Source of the DNA: CAZIWX01 sp964543125
GTDB taxonomy: Bacteria > Fidelibacterota > UBA8477
Direction of reading: 5' to 3'
Assembly (NCBI GenBank): GCA_964543125.1
Contig: CAZIWX010000007.1
Coordinates: 1 to 46,675 of the forward strand
DNA length: 46,675 nucleotides
Of the stretch, positions 33,474-42,446 are shown in pieces; positions within the stretch are counted from its first letter, which is position 1, and each line of letters begins with the position of its first letter. The position numbers and the translations under genes are program-made. The notes beneath the pieces were generated by a model. The model had not been told where the DNA came from. It was given only the letters and a program-made list of their open reading frames with translations, and searched no databases.

Positions 33474-34733
33474 TTGCTAAAGACAAAACTGCATTGGAAT
33501 TTTAAGGATATTTTTCGGGCGCCCCGTTTGGGCTTGGGAAAGCGCATGTTGGTCATGCTGGAAGCCAATCTCGTAGGTTACCTGTTTTTCCTGGTCCTGA
33601 TCTATATCGGACGAATGATAGATGGGGTTAATTTCAGCCATGTTTGGGAAAATTATGCTCTAATGCCCTTCTTCCCGTTTTGGGTTAGCGGTATTTTTAC
33701 CCAAATTCTTGGCTATTTAGGCGCCCTGATTTGGTTTATGCTGATTTACATGGGCTTTGGCGCCATCGCTAAGATTACCATTAAAGAATTTAAGGGTGAT
33801 CTGTTCTATTCATCCAATGACGGCTGGAAATATGCCCTGAAAAAAGCTTTCCCCACCTTCATGGGACCGCTTTCCATCATTTTCGTGGTCGCATTTTTTG
33901 TGATTTTGGCCGGTGTTTTTGGCTGGTTAGCCCAGTGGCCGGTGTTGAACATTCTGGTCTATGGATTGCTGTTTATCCTATTTCTACCCACCGCCGTTTT
34001 TTTGGTGTACTCGCTCCTGTCATTCGGGGTTGGTGTCCTCTTTTCTCCCAGTATTGTGAGTTGTGCGGAAGAAGACACCATGGGCTCCATGTTCGGTGCT
34101 TTTACTTTGCTGTGGAACCAGCCATGGCGACTGGTTATTTATACGCTTACAGCCCTGGTGCTGGCTTTCATCAGTTACCATATTCTGTTGGTTTTCCTGG
34201 TTTTGGGATTTCATTCCCTGGAGCTTGTATTCGGACAGAGCTGGCTGATGGGAAATACTTACTATGCGGTGAAATCCACGGTTTTCAGCCTATTCCCCAA
34301 TTTGGGCTTTAACCACATTATTTATTATCCCAACGGTATTTACGGTGACTGGATGGTATCCCTGCAACAGTTACTGACGGGTAATATGCATCAAGTTTCG
34401 AGTGGTGTTACCACGACCATAACCGGGGTTATAGTTGGAATTATCAGTTTTATCGCAATGTTGATGATTCCATCCTACGGACTCTCAACGCTGGCATCCG
34501 GATTGGCCACTACTTTTGTGGTGTTAACCAAGTTCAAGGATGACGATGATCTCATCGAGCGAAAAGATGAAGACGAGCGAAAAGAAGAGGAAGAGGAAAA
34601 GGAAAATGAAGAATCCGGCGAGGATGATGCGTCTTTGGATGACGCCGAGACAGCGGAAGTGGATGAGGCAACTCAAGTGCCGGATTCCGGTGAAACCTCA
34701 GTGGATGATGCTGCGGAATCCACTGAAAAATAA
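33474..34733 (+). CDS. Polytopic membrane protein with acidic C-terminal tail, unknown function
   Basis: Not recognized. TTG start at 33474 with AGGAGG seven bases upstream; 419 residues. About six to seven hydrophobic segments lie between residues 25 and 350, with a cytoplasmic-looking N-terminus (KTKLHWNFKDIFRAPRLGLGKRM). The organization recalls uncharacterized glycerophosphodiester-type or YIP1-like membrane proteins but no motif proves it. From about residue 355 a 65-residue tail follows, full of D and E (for example KDDDDLIERKDEDERKEEEE), probably disordered and on the cytoplasmic side. It is the last plus-strand gene before a strong terminator, and is preceded by a 170-base gap with an inverted repeat ACGATTT/AAATCGT (33352-33374). 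Confidence 0.75.
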   Translation: MLKTKLHWNFKDIFRAPRLGLGKRMLVMLEANLVGYLFFLVLIYIGRMIDGVNFSHVWENYALMPFFPFWVSGIFTQILGYLGALIWFMLIYMGFGAIAKITIKEFKGDLFYSSNDGWKYALKKAFPTFMGPLSIIFVVAFFVILAGVFGWLAQWPVLNILVYGLLFILFLPTAVFLVYSLLSFGVGVLFSPSIVSCAEEDTMGSMFGAFTLLWNQPWRLVIYTLTALVLAFISYHILLVFLVLGFHSLELVFGQSWLMGNTYYAVKSTVFSLFPNLGFNHIIYYPNGIYGDWMVSLQQLLTGNMHQVSSGVTTTITGVIVGIISFIAMLMIPSYGLSTLASGLATTFVVLTKFKDDDDLIERKDEDERKEEEEEKENEESGEDDASLDDAETAEVDEATQVPDSGETSVDDAAESTEK

Positions 34734-34764
34734 TCCCGACCTTTCTTAGAATAAGCCTCCGATT

Positions 34765-34792
34765 AAAAAAGGGCTCCTCCAAGAGCCCTTTT
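34765..34792 (+). terminator. Rho-independent terminator, works in both directions
   Basis: Ten-base stem AAAAGGGCTC / GAGCCCTTTT with a short CTCCAA loop. The A-run on one side and T-run on the other make it usable for the plus-strand membrane protein gene (stop at 34733) and for the minus-strand gene ending at 34815. Confidence 0.9.
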
Positions 34793-34814
34793 ACTTGTAG
34801 CTAGGGGATCGGCT

Positions 34815-35477
34815 TTACCAGGATTCCTCAGCCTTGAGCGATACCGGCTTTCCCAGAATTTCAGCGTAGATGATGCCCCGCTCAAAGAAGGTGTGACCCT
34901 CCAATCTCGCTTCCAGTTGATTCACCGCCGTGCGACTGAATTTTCGGATAGCATAGGAGTCCTTTTTCGTATCATAAGCGCTGATATTCATTTCACTCAG
35001 GGATTTATCAAAAACAGTTACCCCCTCCTGAATGATTGCGTCAGATGCCCGGGCTGAATCGATGGGCGATTGTTGCTCTGCAAACTCAGTCGTATCCGCC
35101 CCAGCCTCAAGCTCATCATCGGCAACGGGCTCCCAATCCTGATCCTCCGCTGCAGAGATGCGCGGCTGGTTTTTGTGCGACGCGCTTTCACCGGCTTGAT
35201 CCAGTTTTTCCAACATTGTGGAGAACAGAGAATTAAGGCCCGGCATTTGAGTCCGTTTGGTTGCCGGATTTTGGGATGCCGGTGTATTGGTTACCAACAG
35301 CGGTTCCGAATTAATCCCGGACCGAGGCGCGGCAGCAGGTCCAGCTCCCGCGGTTGGGCGCGCCGTACTTCGATCCCGGGCGGCTTGCTCAGCCCGCCGT
35401 TGCTGACTCTTCTTCCGAGCCATGCCGGTGAGCAGGAAGTACACCACCAGAGCGATAATTGGAAATAAACTATCCAT
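34815..35477 (-). CDS. Membrane-anchored protein of unknown function, last gene of nfeD-floA cluster
   Basis: 220 residues, not recognized by name. One N-terminal helix (about 4-19, LFPIIALVVYFLLTGM) is followed by a positively charged KKSQQRR segment, then a long low-complexity Ala/Glu/Ser/Pro region to about 180. The end of the chain is more ordered: RKFSRTAVNQLEARLEGHTFFERGIIYAEILGKPVSLK. This resembles the short AIIxAEILGxP end seen in other small one-helix proteins of unknown role; that resemblance is from memory. It begins 15 bases after floA, so it is probably co-expressed with the membrane-microdomain proteins. Confidence 0.7.
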   Translation of the reverse strand: MDSLFPIIALVVYFLLTGMARKKSQQRRAEQAARDRSTARPTAGAGPAAAPRSGINSEPLLVTNTPASQNPATKRTQMPGLNSLFSTMLEKLDQAGESASHKNQPRISAAEDQDWEPVADDELEAGADTTEFAEQQSPIDSARASDAIIQEGVTVFDKSLSEMNISAYDTKKDSYAIRKFSRTAVNQLEARLEGHTFFERGIIYAEILGKPVSLKAEESW

Positions 35478-35492
35478 TATTTATAATTTAGT

Positions 35493-36485
35493 TTATTTCT
35501 TGCCAGTAGGTTCCTCGGCGGAGCGAGAACCCGGCCCACCGGAAATACTGTCGCGCATACTGGTATCAGCCTGAATATTCTGCATTCGGTAATAGTCCAT
35601 AACGCCGATATTTCCCTTTTTAAAGGCTTCGGCCATTGCCAGGGGTACTTGTGCCTCGGCTTCCACCACCCGTGCCCGCATTTCCTGCGTTCTGGCCTTC
35701 ATTTCCTGGACCGAGGCAACCGCCATGGCTCGCCGCTCTTCGGCTTTGGCCTGGGCAATGTTTTTATCGGCATTGGCCTGATCCATCTGAAGTTGCGCAC
35801 CGATATTCTTACCCACATCAACATCAGCGATATCGATGGACAGAATCTCGAACGCGGTCCCGGCATCCAAACCTTTGGCTAAAACCTTTTTGGAGATGAT
35901 ATCCGGGTTTTCCAGCACCACTTTATGGGAAGCAGCGGAGCCAATACTACTCACGATACCTTCACCCACGCGGGCCAGCACCGTTTCTTCACCGGCGCCA
36001 CCCACCAAGCGTTCGATATTAGTGCGTACCGTTACCCGGGCAATGCTGAAAAGCTGAATACCATCTTTAGCTATGGCCGAGACCTTGGGTGTTTCAATAA
36101 CCTTGGGATTCACACTCATTTTTACGGCTTCCAAAACGTCTCTGCCAGCCAAATCAATGGCTGCTGCACGTTGAAATGGCAACGGAATATTGGCTTTATC
36201 AGCGGCTATGAGTGCTTGAACCACGCGAGCGACATTTCCCCCGGCTAAGAAGTGAGCCTCAAGCTGATCGGGACTGATATCAATACCGGCCTTTCGGGCA
36301 CTGATAAGTGAATTTACGATTAGCGGGGGTGGAATCCGGCGTAAACGCATGCCAATTAACGAAAACAAGCTGATATACACTCGCGCCGCGGCCGCACTGA
36401 CCCAGAGTCCAATCGGGACAAAGTAGGTAAACAGAAACAGTAATACGAGTAGACCGCCGATAATGAAGAGTAGTGTGAGGGACAT
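35493..36485 (-). CDS. floA: Flotillin-like protein FloA
   Basis: 330-residue flotillin-like scaffold of functional membrane microdomains (YqfA family). N-terminal hydrophobic region (about 4-45) with a membrane hairpin, followed by the highly conserved IPPPLIVNSLISARKAGIDIS (51-71), the EAHFLAGGNVARVVQALIAADKANIPL region and SHKVVLENPDIISKKVLAKGLDAGTAFEILSIDIADVDVG. A coiled-coil stretch rich in Ala, Gln, Glu and Lys (about 228-285) mediates assembly. Placed 39 bases downstream of an NfeD-type protease, the standard gene pair. Confidence 0.95.
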   Translation of the reverse strand: MSLTLLFIIGGLLVLLFLFTYFVPIGLWVSAAAARVYISLFSLIGMRLRRIPPPLIVNSLISARKAGIDISPDQLEAHFLAGGNVARVVQALIAADKANIPLPFQRAAAIDLAGRDVLEAVKMSVNPKVIETPKVSAIAKDGIQLFSIARVTVRTNIERLVGGAGEETVLARVGEGIVSSIGSAASHKVVLENPDIISKKVLAKGLDAGTAFEILSIDIADVDVGKNIGAQLQMDQANADKNIAQAKAEERRAMAVASVQEMKARTQEMRARVVEAEAQVPLAMAEAFKKGNIGVMDYYRMQNIQADTSMRDSISGGPGSRSAEEPTGKK

Positions 36486-36524
36486 AGATCCTCCTCTTAA
36501 TTGTTAGTAATCAATCTTTGACGC

Positions 36525-37892
36525 CTAAACCGGTTTATCATCAGCGCCAGCCTGATTATTGGCTGCCCTGACAAAAATCCGATTTCCTTCCACCCGGATA
36601 ACTTCCACCCGGGTTTTTTTCTCAATATAATCTCCCAGCGTGGAAACATCCAAACGCCGGTTATTAAATTGTGCAACTCCCGCCGGTCTGAGGGTCGATA
36701 TGGCAACACCAGTTTGTCCAATCAAGTCTTCCAAACCAATACTGGAAGAATATCCAACCGAACTGAGTTCAGAAGTATGCAACGAAATGCGTTGCCAAAA
36801 CTTTGTTTTCCCAATGTTCTTTATCAACAGTGCGATGCCGGCGATGGCGCCGATAATTGCGATCAAGATCCCTACCAACGCACGGTTAATGTCCCCCTGA
36901 GTCGGAATTTCCGGCACCATGGACCGGAATAACCCATAAACCAATACGACAATACCGGCAACACCGGTGATACCGAATCCGGGAATAACAAAAACCTCCA
37001 AACCCAGCAATATCAGGCCGATAACGACGATGATCAGGTCAGTCATGCTGGCCAGATCAGCGATGATGGAGGTAGAGAAGAACAGCGCCAGTGCAACCAC
37101 CGCCAGCGTACCGCCAATTCCCCAACCAGGACTCTGGAGCTCGAAAATGAGGCCCAAAAAGCCCAGTGTCATCAATAACGAACTCACAATCGGATTTGTC
37201 AAAAACCGGACAATACTTTCCGACCAGGTTGGCTTGACGATCTCAACCGCACTCTGTTTAAAATGAAAGTGCTTGATGATGTCATCCAGGGACTCCATCT
37301 GATAGTCCGCCATACCGAATTCAAGGGCTGTCTTGGTGCGGAGCGTCAGCAACTTCCCCGAATGGGCCCCTTCCACGTCGGTCATGAACAGCGTATCGCC
37401 CGGATTGGTGACCAGCGTATCGATATCCAGCGATTCATCCACCATGGCCATGGCAATTTTGCCAATACGACCCTTGGCCTCGGCGGTGGCGGCCATCTCC
37501 TCACGCATGTAGGACTGGGCTTTTTCACTGGCTTTGTTCATCTGCTGATCAACAACCGTGGTAGCGCCAAAAGTTGCACCGGAATGCATAATGATGGTAT
37601 CGCAAGCCAGTGTGATAAGTGAACCGGCTGAAATCGCCTTGGTGTTCACATACGCAATGGTCATGAGATCAGATCTCAGCAATGCATTTTTCATCATGGT
37701 CGCTGCGTCTACCCGTCCGCCAAATGTATCGATATCCAATATGATCGCAGTACCGCCCTTGCGATTTAATTCGGGTATGACCCGCTCAAAAAAATGCCCC
37801 AACCCCATGTCGATTGTACCATGGACTTCCAGGACGAAAACCTGGGCCCACATTAGGGTTGGTAAAAGAAATATGCTTAGAAACCGTTTCAT
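36525..37892 (-). CDS. NfeD-family membrane serine protease (ClpP-like plus NfeD domain)
   Basis: 455 residues. A signal peptide (1-16, ending in TLMWAQ) leads to a ClpP/crotonase-fold protease domain: DTFGGRVDAA (55-64), the catalytic serine S88 in KAISAGSLI, and a likely partner lysine near K120-K124. Four to five membrane segments follow (about 230-370), then a C-terminal OB-fold NfeD domain (LIGQTGVAISTLRPAGVAQFNNRRLDVSTLGDYIEKKTRVEVIRVEGNRIFV). Homologs (YqeZ, PH1510) cut stomatin-family partners, so FloA encoded next to it is the likely partner. The usual symbol nfeD is left out because it names the domain family. Confidence 0.92.
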   Translation of the reverse strand: MKRFLSIFLLPTLMWAQVFVLEVHGTIDMGLGHFFERVIPELNRKGGTAIILDIDTFGGRVDAATMMKNALLRSDLMTIAYVNTKAISAGSLITLACDTIIMHSGATFGATTVVDQQMNKASEKAQSYMREEMAATAEAKGRIGKIAMAMVDESLDIDTLVTNPGDTLFMTDVEGAHSGKLLTLRTKTALEFGMADYQMESLDDIIKHFHFKQSAVEIVKPTWSESIVRFLTNPIVSSLLMTLGFLGLIFELQSPGWGIGGTLAVVALALFFSTSIIADLASMTDLIIVVIGLILLGLEVFVIPGFGITGVAGIVVLVYGLFRSMVPEIPTQGDINRALVGILIAIIGAIAGIALLIKNIGKTKFWQRISLHTSELSSVGYSSSIGLEDLIGQTGVAISTLRPAGVAQFNNRRLDVSTLGDYIEKKTRVEVIRVEGNRIFVRAANNQAGADDKPV

Positions 37893-37987
37893 GGAGAAAT
37901 CTCTCTATTTTTGTGTGTGAAAGTAGGGTTCCGTGAAAAATAATGCAACATGAAAGGCGGGTAATAAACCGGCAGGAATTATGCCAT

Positions 37988-38665
37988 TCAGTCCGTCACT
38001 AAAACCATTACCACATTACCGAAACGGGTGGCGATTGCCATCTGGACAGGGATGTGCGGCTTGTCGGCTGATAGCCAGAGTTTAAGATATAACTCATTCT
38101 CGTCCGCTTTTTCCGTGCGCTCCAACGGCTGTAACAAGTAACTTAACACTGATGAGGATCCTACATCAATGCGCTCCATTTTTTCGATCCAGAGGGATAG
38201 TCTGGCCTGGGATCGCCCGTCAAAAATAGAATACCTGACCGTATCGCCCACGGTGAACCGGGTTTGCCTAAGGCGGTACAAAAGGCTGGGCACATCCACC
38301 AAAGCCGTATTTTCAAGATGAAGGGAATCCTTGTTAACCGTCAGCAGTGCTTTTTCCCAAAAGAAGCGGGCTGTATAATTCTTTTTATAGCGACCTTCGC
38401 GAATATGTTTGGTGTGGGAGATCAAGCGCTTGTGGAGCAGATCATATTCGGATTCGATGGAGTCGTTGAGCCGCCATAGGTGGGATAACCAAGATGACGA
38501 TCGGATCACAAAACGACTGGAAAGCGAATCCGGTTTGATACGGTATTCCAAACTTGCCGAGCCTGCTGATACAAAACCGTAACGAACTTTATAGCGATAG
38601 TTTTCCTGTCCCTGAACCAAGCCAACTAAAATAATCCCCAGGATGCTTGAGATCAGAAACCGCAT
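37988..38665 (-). CDS. DUF3108 domain-containing secreted protein
   Basis: 225 residues with a clear signal peptide (MRFLISSILGIILVGLVQG). The mature part is DUF3108-like: YRYKVRYGFVSAGSASLEYRI, YDLLHKRLISHTKHIREGRYKKNYTARF, DVPSLLYRLR, and LKLWLSADKPHIPVQMAIATRFGNVVMVL near the end. DUF3108 proteins are periplasmic or outer-membrane associated and of unknown role. Lies 95 bases upstream of nfeD on the same strand and divergent from gtrA-like (71 bases), so the short region between may carry two promoters. Confidence 0.8.
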   Translation of the reverse strand: MRFLISSILGIILVGLVQGQENYRYKVRYGFVSAGSASLEYRIKPDSLSSRFVIRSSSWLSHLWRLNDSIESEYDLLHKRLISHTKHIREGRYKKNYTARFFWEKALLTVNKDSLHLENTALVDVPSLLYRLRQTRFTVGDTVRYSIFDGRSQARLSLWIEKMERIDVGSSSVLSYLLQPLERTEKADENELYLKLWLSADKPHIPVQMAIATRFGNVVMVLVTD

Positions 38666-38736
38666 TAATTCTTCTCGATTAGGGCATCCGCTTTAATAAT
38701 CCGTGCGATCATAATCTCGCCAAGTAAATTTGAGTC

Positions 38737-39156
38737 ATGCAGTTGAATCTCGGCAAGCGGCTGGCAACATTCGGAGTCGTAGGGATTTCCGGAATCCTTG
38801 TCAACATGGGTTTCCTGGTGATTTTGACGCATTATGCACATTTTTACTACGCCCTGGCTTCCCCAATCGCCATTGAATTGGCTATTCTCAATAATTTTAT
38901 CTGGAATGACCGATTCACCTGGCGCGGCCGCCGCTCCGTAGCCAATGCCAGTATCTGGCAAGGATTGCTTAAATTTAATCTTGTGAGTTGGATTGCGGGC
39001 AGCATTAATTGGATTCTACTCATCATCTTGACCGAAGTTGCCGGAATTTATTATCTGTGGGGCAACCTGATCGCCATTGCAGTTGCCTCGGGAATCAATT
39101 TTATTCTTAACGAAAAATGGACTTTTCGGCAACCGAATTCTTCGATCAGCGGTTGA
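38737..39156 (+). CDS. GtrA-like membrane protein
   Basis: 139 residues, four membrane helices, as in GtrA (DPMS/flippase-like) proteins that move undecaprenyl-phosphate-linked sugars. Landmarks are FGVVGISGILVNMGFLVIL (12-30), ELAILNNFIWNDRFTWRGRR (49-68) and the closing GINFILNEKWTFR motif near the C-terminus. Its last 11 bases overlap, tail to tail, the end of the minus-strand GT39 gene. Both proteins use lipid-linked sugars in known cases, so they may belong to one glycosylation route. Confidence 0.85.
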   Translation: MQLNLGKRLATFGVVGISGILVNMGFLVILTHYAHFYYALASPIAIELAILNNFIWNDRFTWRGRRSVANASIWQGLLKFNLVSWIAGSINWILLIILTEVAGIYYLWGNLIAIAVASGINFILNEKWTFRQPNSSISG

Positions 39157-40621
39157 CCCCATGGTAATTCGTCCCCTTAAATATCCTAATTCGGCGGGTG
39201 TGTTTACCAAATTGATTAAAATTTAACTCTGCAACCTGGATTAAATCATCGAAATACGGATCGATTTTTTCGCGCTTGAATCGATATTCGCGCCGGTCGT
39301 CCACCACCAAAATTCCGGTTTGTCCTACGCGATCATTTGGAGTTTGCCAATAGTCAAACTGGAGGGCGCGTTTACCGAAAATATTCTGGGCAAAAGTTTC
39401 CGGTTGATTTTTCAAATAAAAGCGCAGCAATGAACTCACCTTGTAATTGGTACTGAACACAAACGGTTCCTCGCCCCCCTGTTGGTAGGTGGTTATGAGG
39501 CTATCAACTTTACCCGCTGCCCGTCGCCAACCACTCCAGGTATTCCCCTCTCCCAACGGCATATTGGGGATCAGTACGGACGACAAACCAAGGGCGAAGA
39601 AAATAGCTGCCGTTACTAAGCCTGTTTTCATCACGGTCTTTGATCTTTTTTCAGCCAGATAATATTTCAGGAACAGAATCAACCATGCCCAGTAGGCCGG
39701 CACCAGCCAGTTCATTTTAACCAGGGTTTTGAAACTCACGATTACAAAGACGGGCAAAATGATACCGCCGCTGGCAAACAAGAGTAAATCCGTATTATTA
39801 AATGGCCGTTTCAAAACCTTGGGCAATACGCGGCCAATTCCCCAGATGAGAAAGCCAAACAGAAACGGGGTGAGCATAAACAATTGGGAACCTATCAGCT
39901 CACCAAAAAATTGTAAGCGCCAACCCTCCATGCCTCCAATCCGCCGGCTTCCCTGAAATGCAAACGAGGCCCAGTCATGGGCGGAATTCCAGTAAATCAC
40001 CGGCGTAAAAACCACCAGCGCCAGCAGCGTTGCTAAGTATGGATGGGGCGTGGCTAACCAGCGGCGATTGTCTTTGGAGAGGAGCAAGAATAAAAACACG
40101 GCCGGAACCAGAAAAATCCCTGAATATTTGGATAACCAGGTGAGCCCCAGGGCCAGGCCGGCCCAGTACCAATATGTCGCATGCTGGGTTTTTATTAAGC
40201 GCCAGATCATGAAAATGGTCAGCGACCAGAATAAAAGCAGGGGTGAATCGGGTGAAATGACGAACCCGTACAGCTCATAAACGATGGTTAAATTTAGAGC
40301 GATAACCACCAGGAAAGTCAGATGCTCATCGTCGAACATTTCCTGGACCAGCTTAGTCCAGATGATATAGGTGCCCAGATTAAAGAGTACAGCGGCGATT
40401 TTAATGCCGAAAATGGTTTGGCCAAAAATATGGGTCGTCAGCCAGATGAGGTCAGCCGCCATGGGTGGATGGTCAAAATAGGACCAATCCAATGCCCGCG
40501 ACCAGCTCCAGTAATACGCTTCCTGTGGTGTTAGAGGCGTGATAAATGCCAGGATGCCACGGAGTAGAGTAAATCCTATGAGCGCTTGCCAGACCCGCTT
40601 GCTTAACCCCATCCAATTCAT
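39146..40621 (-). CDS. ArnT-like GT39/GT83 family glycosyltransferase
   Basis: 491-residue polytopic protein of the PMT/ArnT group, which transfers sugars from polyprenyl phosphates to lipid A or proteins at the outer face of the inner membrane. The conserved acidic residues are E34 (PQEAYYW) and D50 in the SYFDHPPM motif. About 12 hydrophobic segments are visible up to residue 350, then a soluble periplasmic domain. Six bases after msbA-like gene, in an operon with an acyltransferase, so the acceptor may be lipid A-like; that is inference. Confidence 0.85.
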   Translation of the reverse strand: MNWMGLSKRVWQALIGFTLLRGILAFITPLTPQEAYYWSWSRALDWSYFDHPPMAADLIWLTTHIFGQTIFGIKIAAVLFNLGTYIIWTKLVQEMFDDEHLTFLVVIALNLTIVYELYGFVISPDSPLLLFWSLTIFMIWRLIKTQHATYWYWAGLALGLTWLSKYSGIFLVPAVFLFLLLSKDNRRWLATPHPYLATLLALVVFTPVIYWNSAHDWASFAFQGSRRIGGMEGWRLQFFGELIGSQLFMLTPFLFGFLIWGIGRVLPKVLKRPFNNTDLLLFASGGIILPVFVIVSFKTLVKMNWLVPAYWAWLILFLKYYLAEKRSKTVMKTGLVTAAIFFALGLSSVLIPNMPLGEGNTWSGWRRAAGKVDSLITTYQQGGEEPFVFSTNYKVSSLLRFYLKNQPETFAQNIFGKRALQFDYWQTPNDRVGQTGILVVDDRREYRFKREKIDPYFDDLIQVAELNFNQFGKHTRRIRIFKGTNYHGVNR

Positions 40622-40627
40622 GTTTAT

Positions 40628-42442
40628 TTAGGACTCAAACTGCATTTGATAGAGTTTTTTATACAATCCATCCCTAGCCAGCAATTGGGAGTGGGTACCG
40701 GTCTCTACGATTCGCCCCTGGTCCATGGCAACGATTTTATCGGCATTCAAAATTGTAGTCAGCCGGTGAGCGATAACAATTGCCGTTCGATCCAGCATCA
40801 ACCGGTCAATGGCCTTTTGAACCAGGCGCTCGGATTCAGTATCAAGCGCCGAAGTTGCTTCATCCAAAATCAGGATGGAGGGATTTTTCAGCAAAGCCCG
40901 GGCAATTGCCAAACGTTGCTTTTGACCACCCGAGAGACGCGTTCCGCGTTCACCGATTATGGAGTCATAGCCCTCCGGCATGGCTTCGATAAATTCATGG
41001 GCATGAGCTAATTTTGCAGTCCGAATGACTTCTGCCCGAGTTCGATCCATGGCGTAGGCAATATTGTTATGGATGGTGTCGTTAAACAGGATGGTTTCCT
41101 GGCTGACGATTCCCAATTGAGCGCGCAGGGAAATACGGCTAACATCACGAATATCAATGCCATCGATCGTGATGGCTCCGGCGGTTACATCATAAAAGCG
41201 CGGCAATAGATCAGCCAGTGTTGTTTTCCCCGCTCCGCTGGCTCCAACTAAAGCCACAATTTCACCTTTTTTAATACTTAATTCGATGTCATTTACAGCC
41301 GCGATCGGGCTGTTGGGATACTGAAAAGAGACGTTGTGATACTCAATGTGATCCTCGAAACGGGACAAAATTTTCGGATGCGGCCGATCATGAATTTCCG
41401 GTTCCACATCCAGCATTTCGAATATTCGCTCGCCCGCGGCCACCCCGGTTTGAATCGGAACATTAACATTCGCCAGATTACGCAAGGGTTGAAACATGGC
41501 AAACAGCAGGGTGATGAATCTGAGAAAATCTTCACTGGTAATCGTATGGTATTGCAGAACTTGCAAACCACCATAATACAGCAAGAGAACAGCCATGGTC
41601 ACACCCAGCATTTCCGTGATAGGCAGGTTCGCACCCTGGAGACGGATTTGCCGGAACATGAGTTTTAATAGCTTCTGGGTTTCTCTATAAAACCGCTTCG
41701 ACTCAATCCGTTCGGCATTGAATGCCTTCACAATGCGGATACCGGAAAAAGTTTCAGTCATGCGAGTAGTTACCTCGCCTAACTGAATCTGAGTGCGGCG
41801 TGCTTTTCGGCGCAAACTCTGACTGATCTTCACAATAAAAAACCCGGTAACGGGGGCTACCAAAATGGAAACCAGGGTAAGCTGCCATTGGATCACGAAC
41901 AACAGACTCAGCATAACAACAATGTTGAGTGGTTCAACAATGAGGGGCCGGAATGTAGTAGTTAGGGCGTTATTCACCATCATCACATCATTGAGAACTA
42001 ATGAGATCATATCTCCGGTTCGGCGAGTACTATAAAATCCCAGCGGTTGGTCTATAAAGTGATCGAACAAACGGTTGCGAAGATTCCGGATGACTCGCAC
42101 CTGCACCCAGCCGTTCAGAAGCCAGGTCAGGTAGTAGGTCAGACTTTTGATCCCGTAGCTGACTAAAATGACCAGCACGACCGATTTGAGAGCCGAAACC
42201 TGACTCCCGCCGGTCACATATTTATAGGTCAGGTACTTCAGATATTCATTGATATTTGACCAGTCAGCATGGAGTGAAACCGCTGAAATAACTTGAGTAC
42301 CACCATTAAATAATGTGGTAATAAAGGAAGCGGCGAACCATAATGCTAGACCGTTGGCCAACACGTTGACAACCGAGGAGAGGACGCTGCCACCGATTTG
42401 AGTCCAATAGGGACGTACAAGTTTTAATAGACGCAAATACAT
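40628..42442 (-). CDS. msbA: MsbA-like lipid A ABC exporter, fused permease-ATPase
   Basis: 604 residues, one half of a homodimeric exporter. Six membrane helices in the first 320 residues. ATPase part: Walker A GASGAGKTTL (near 397-406), Q-loop SQETILF, signature LSGGQKQRLAIARALL (near 502-517), Walker B SILILDEATSALD and H-loop VIAHRLTT. The closest characterized relatives are MsbA and other multidrug/lipid flippases. The neighbour four bases before (tsaC) and the lpxL-family gene support a lipid A or lipooligosaccharide role. Confidence 0.88.
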   Translation of the reverse strand: MYLRLLKLVRPYWTQIGGSVLSSVVNVLANGLALWFAASFITTLFNGGTQVISAVSLHADWSNINEYLKYLTYKYVTGGSQVSALKSVVLVILVSYGIKSLTYYLTWLLNGWVQVRVIRNLRNRLFDHFIDQPLGFYSTRRTGDMISLVLNDVMMVNNALTTTFRPLIVEPLNIVVMLSLLFVIQWQLTLVSILVAPVTGFFIVKISQSLRRKARRTQIQLGEVTTRMTETFSGIRIVKAFNAERIESKRFYRETQKLLKLMFRQIRLQGANLPITEMLGVTMAVLLLYYGGLQVLQYHTITSEDFLRFITLLFAMFQPLRNLANVNVPIQTGVAAGERIFEMLDVEPEIHDRPHPKILSRFEDHIEYHNVSFQYPNSPIAAVNDIELSIKKGEIVALVGASGAGKTTLADLLPRFYDVTAGAITIDGIDIRDVSRISLRAQLGIVSQETILFNDTIHNNIAYAMDRTRAEVIRTAKLAHAHEFIEAMPEGYDSIIGERGTRLSGGQKQRLAIARALLKNPSILILDEATSALDTESERLVQKAIDRLMLDRTAIVIAHRLTTILNADKIVAMDQGRIVETGTHSQLLARDGLYKKLYQMQFES

Positions 42443-42446
42443 GATA

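Noticed and set aside
34540..34749. Lys/Arg/Met-rich frame inside the acidic tail of the membrane protein gene
   Set aside because: A frame-shifted reading of the GA-rich codons for Asp/Glu; low-complexity artefact.
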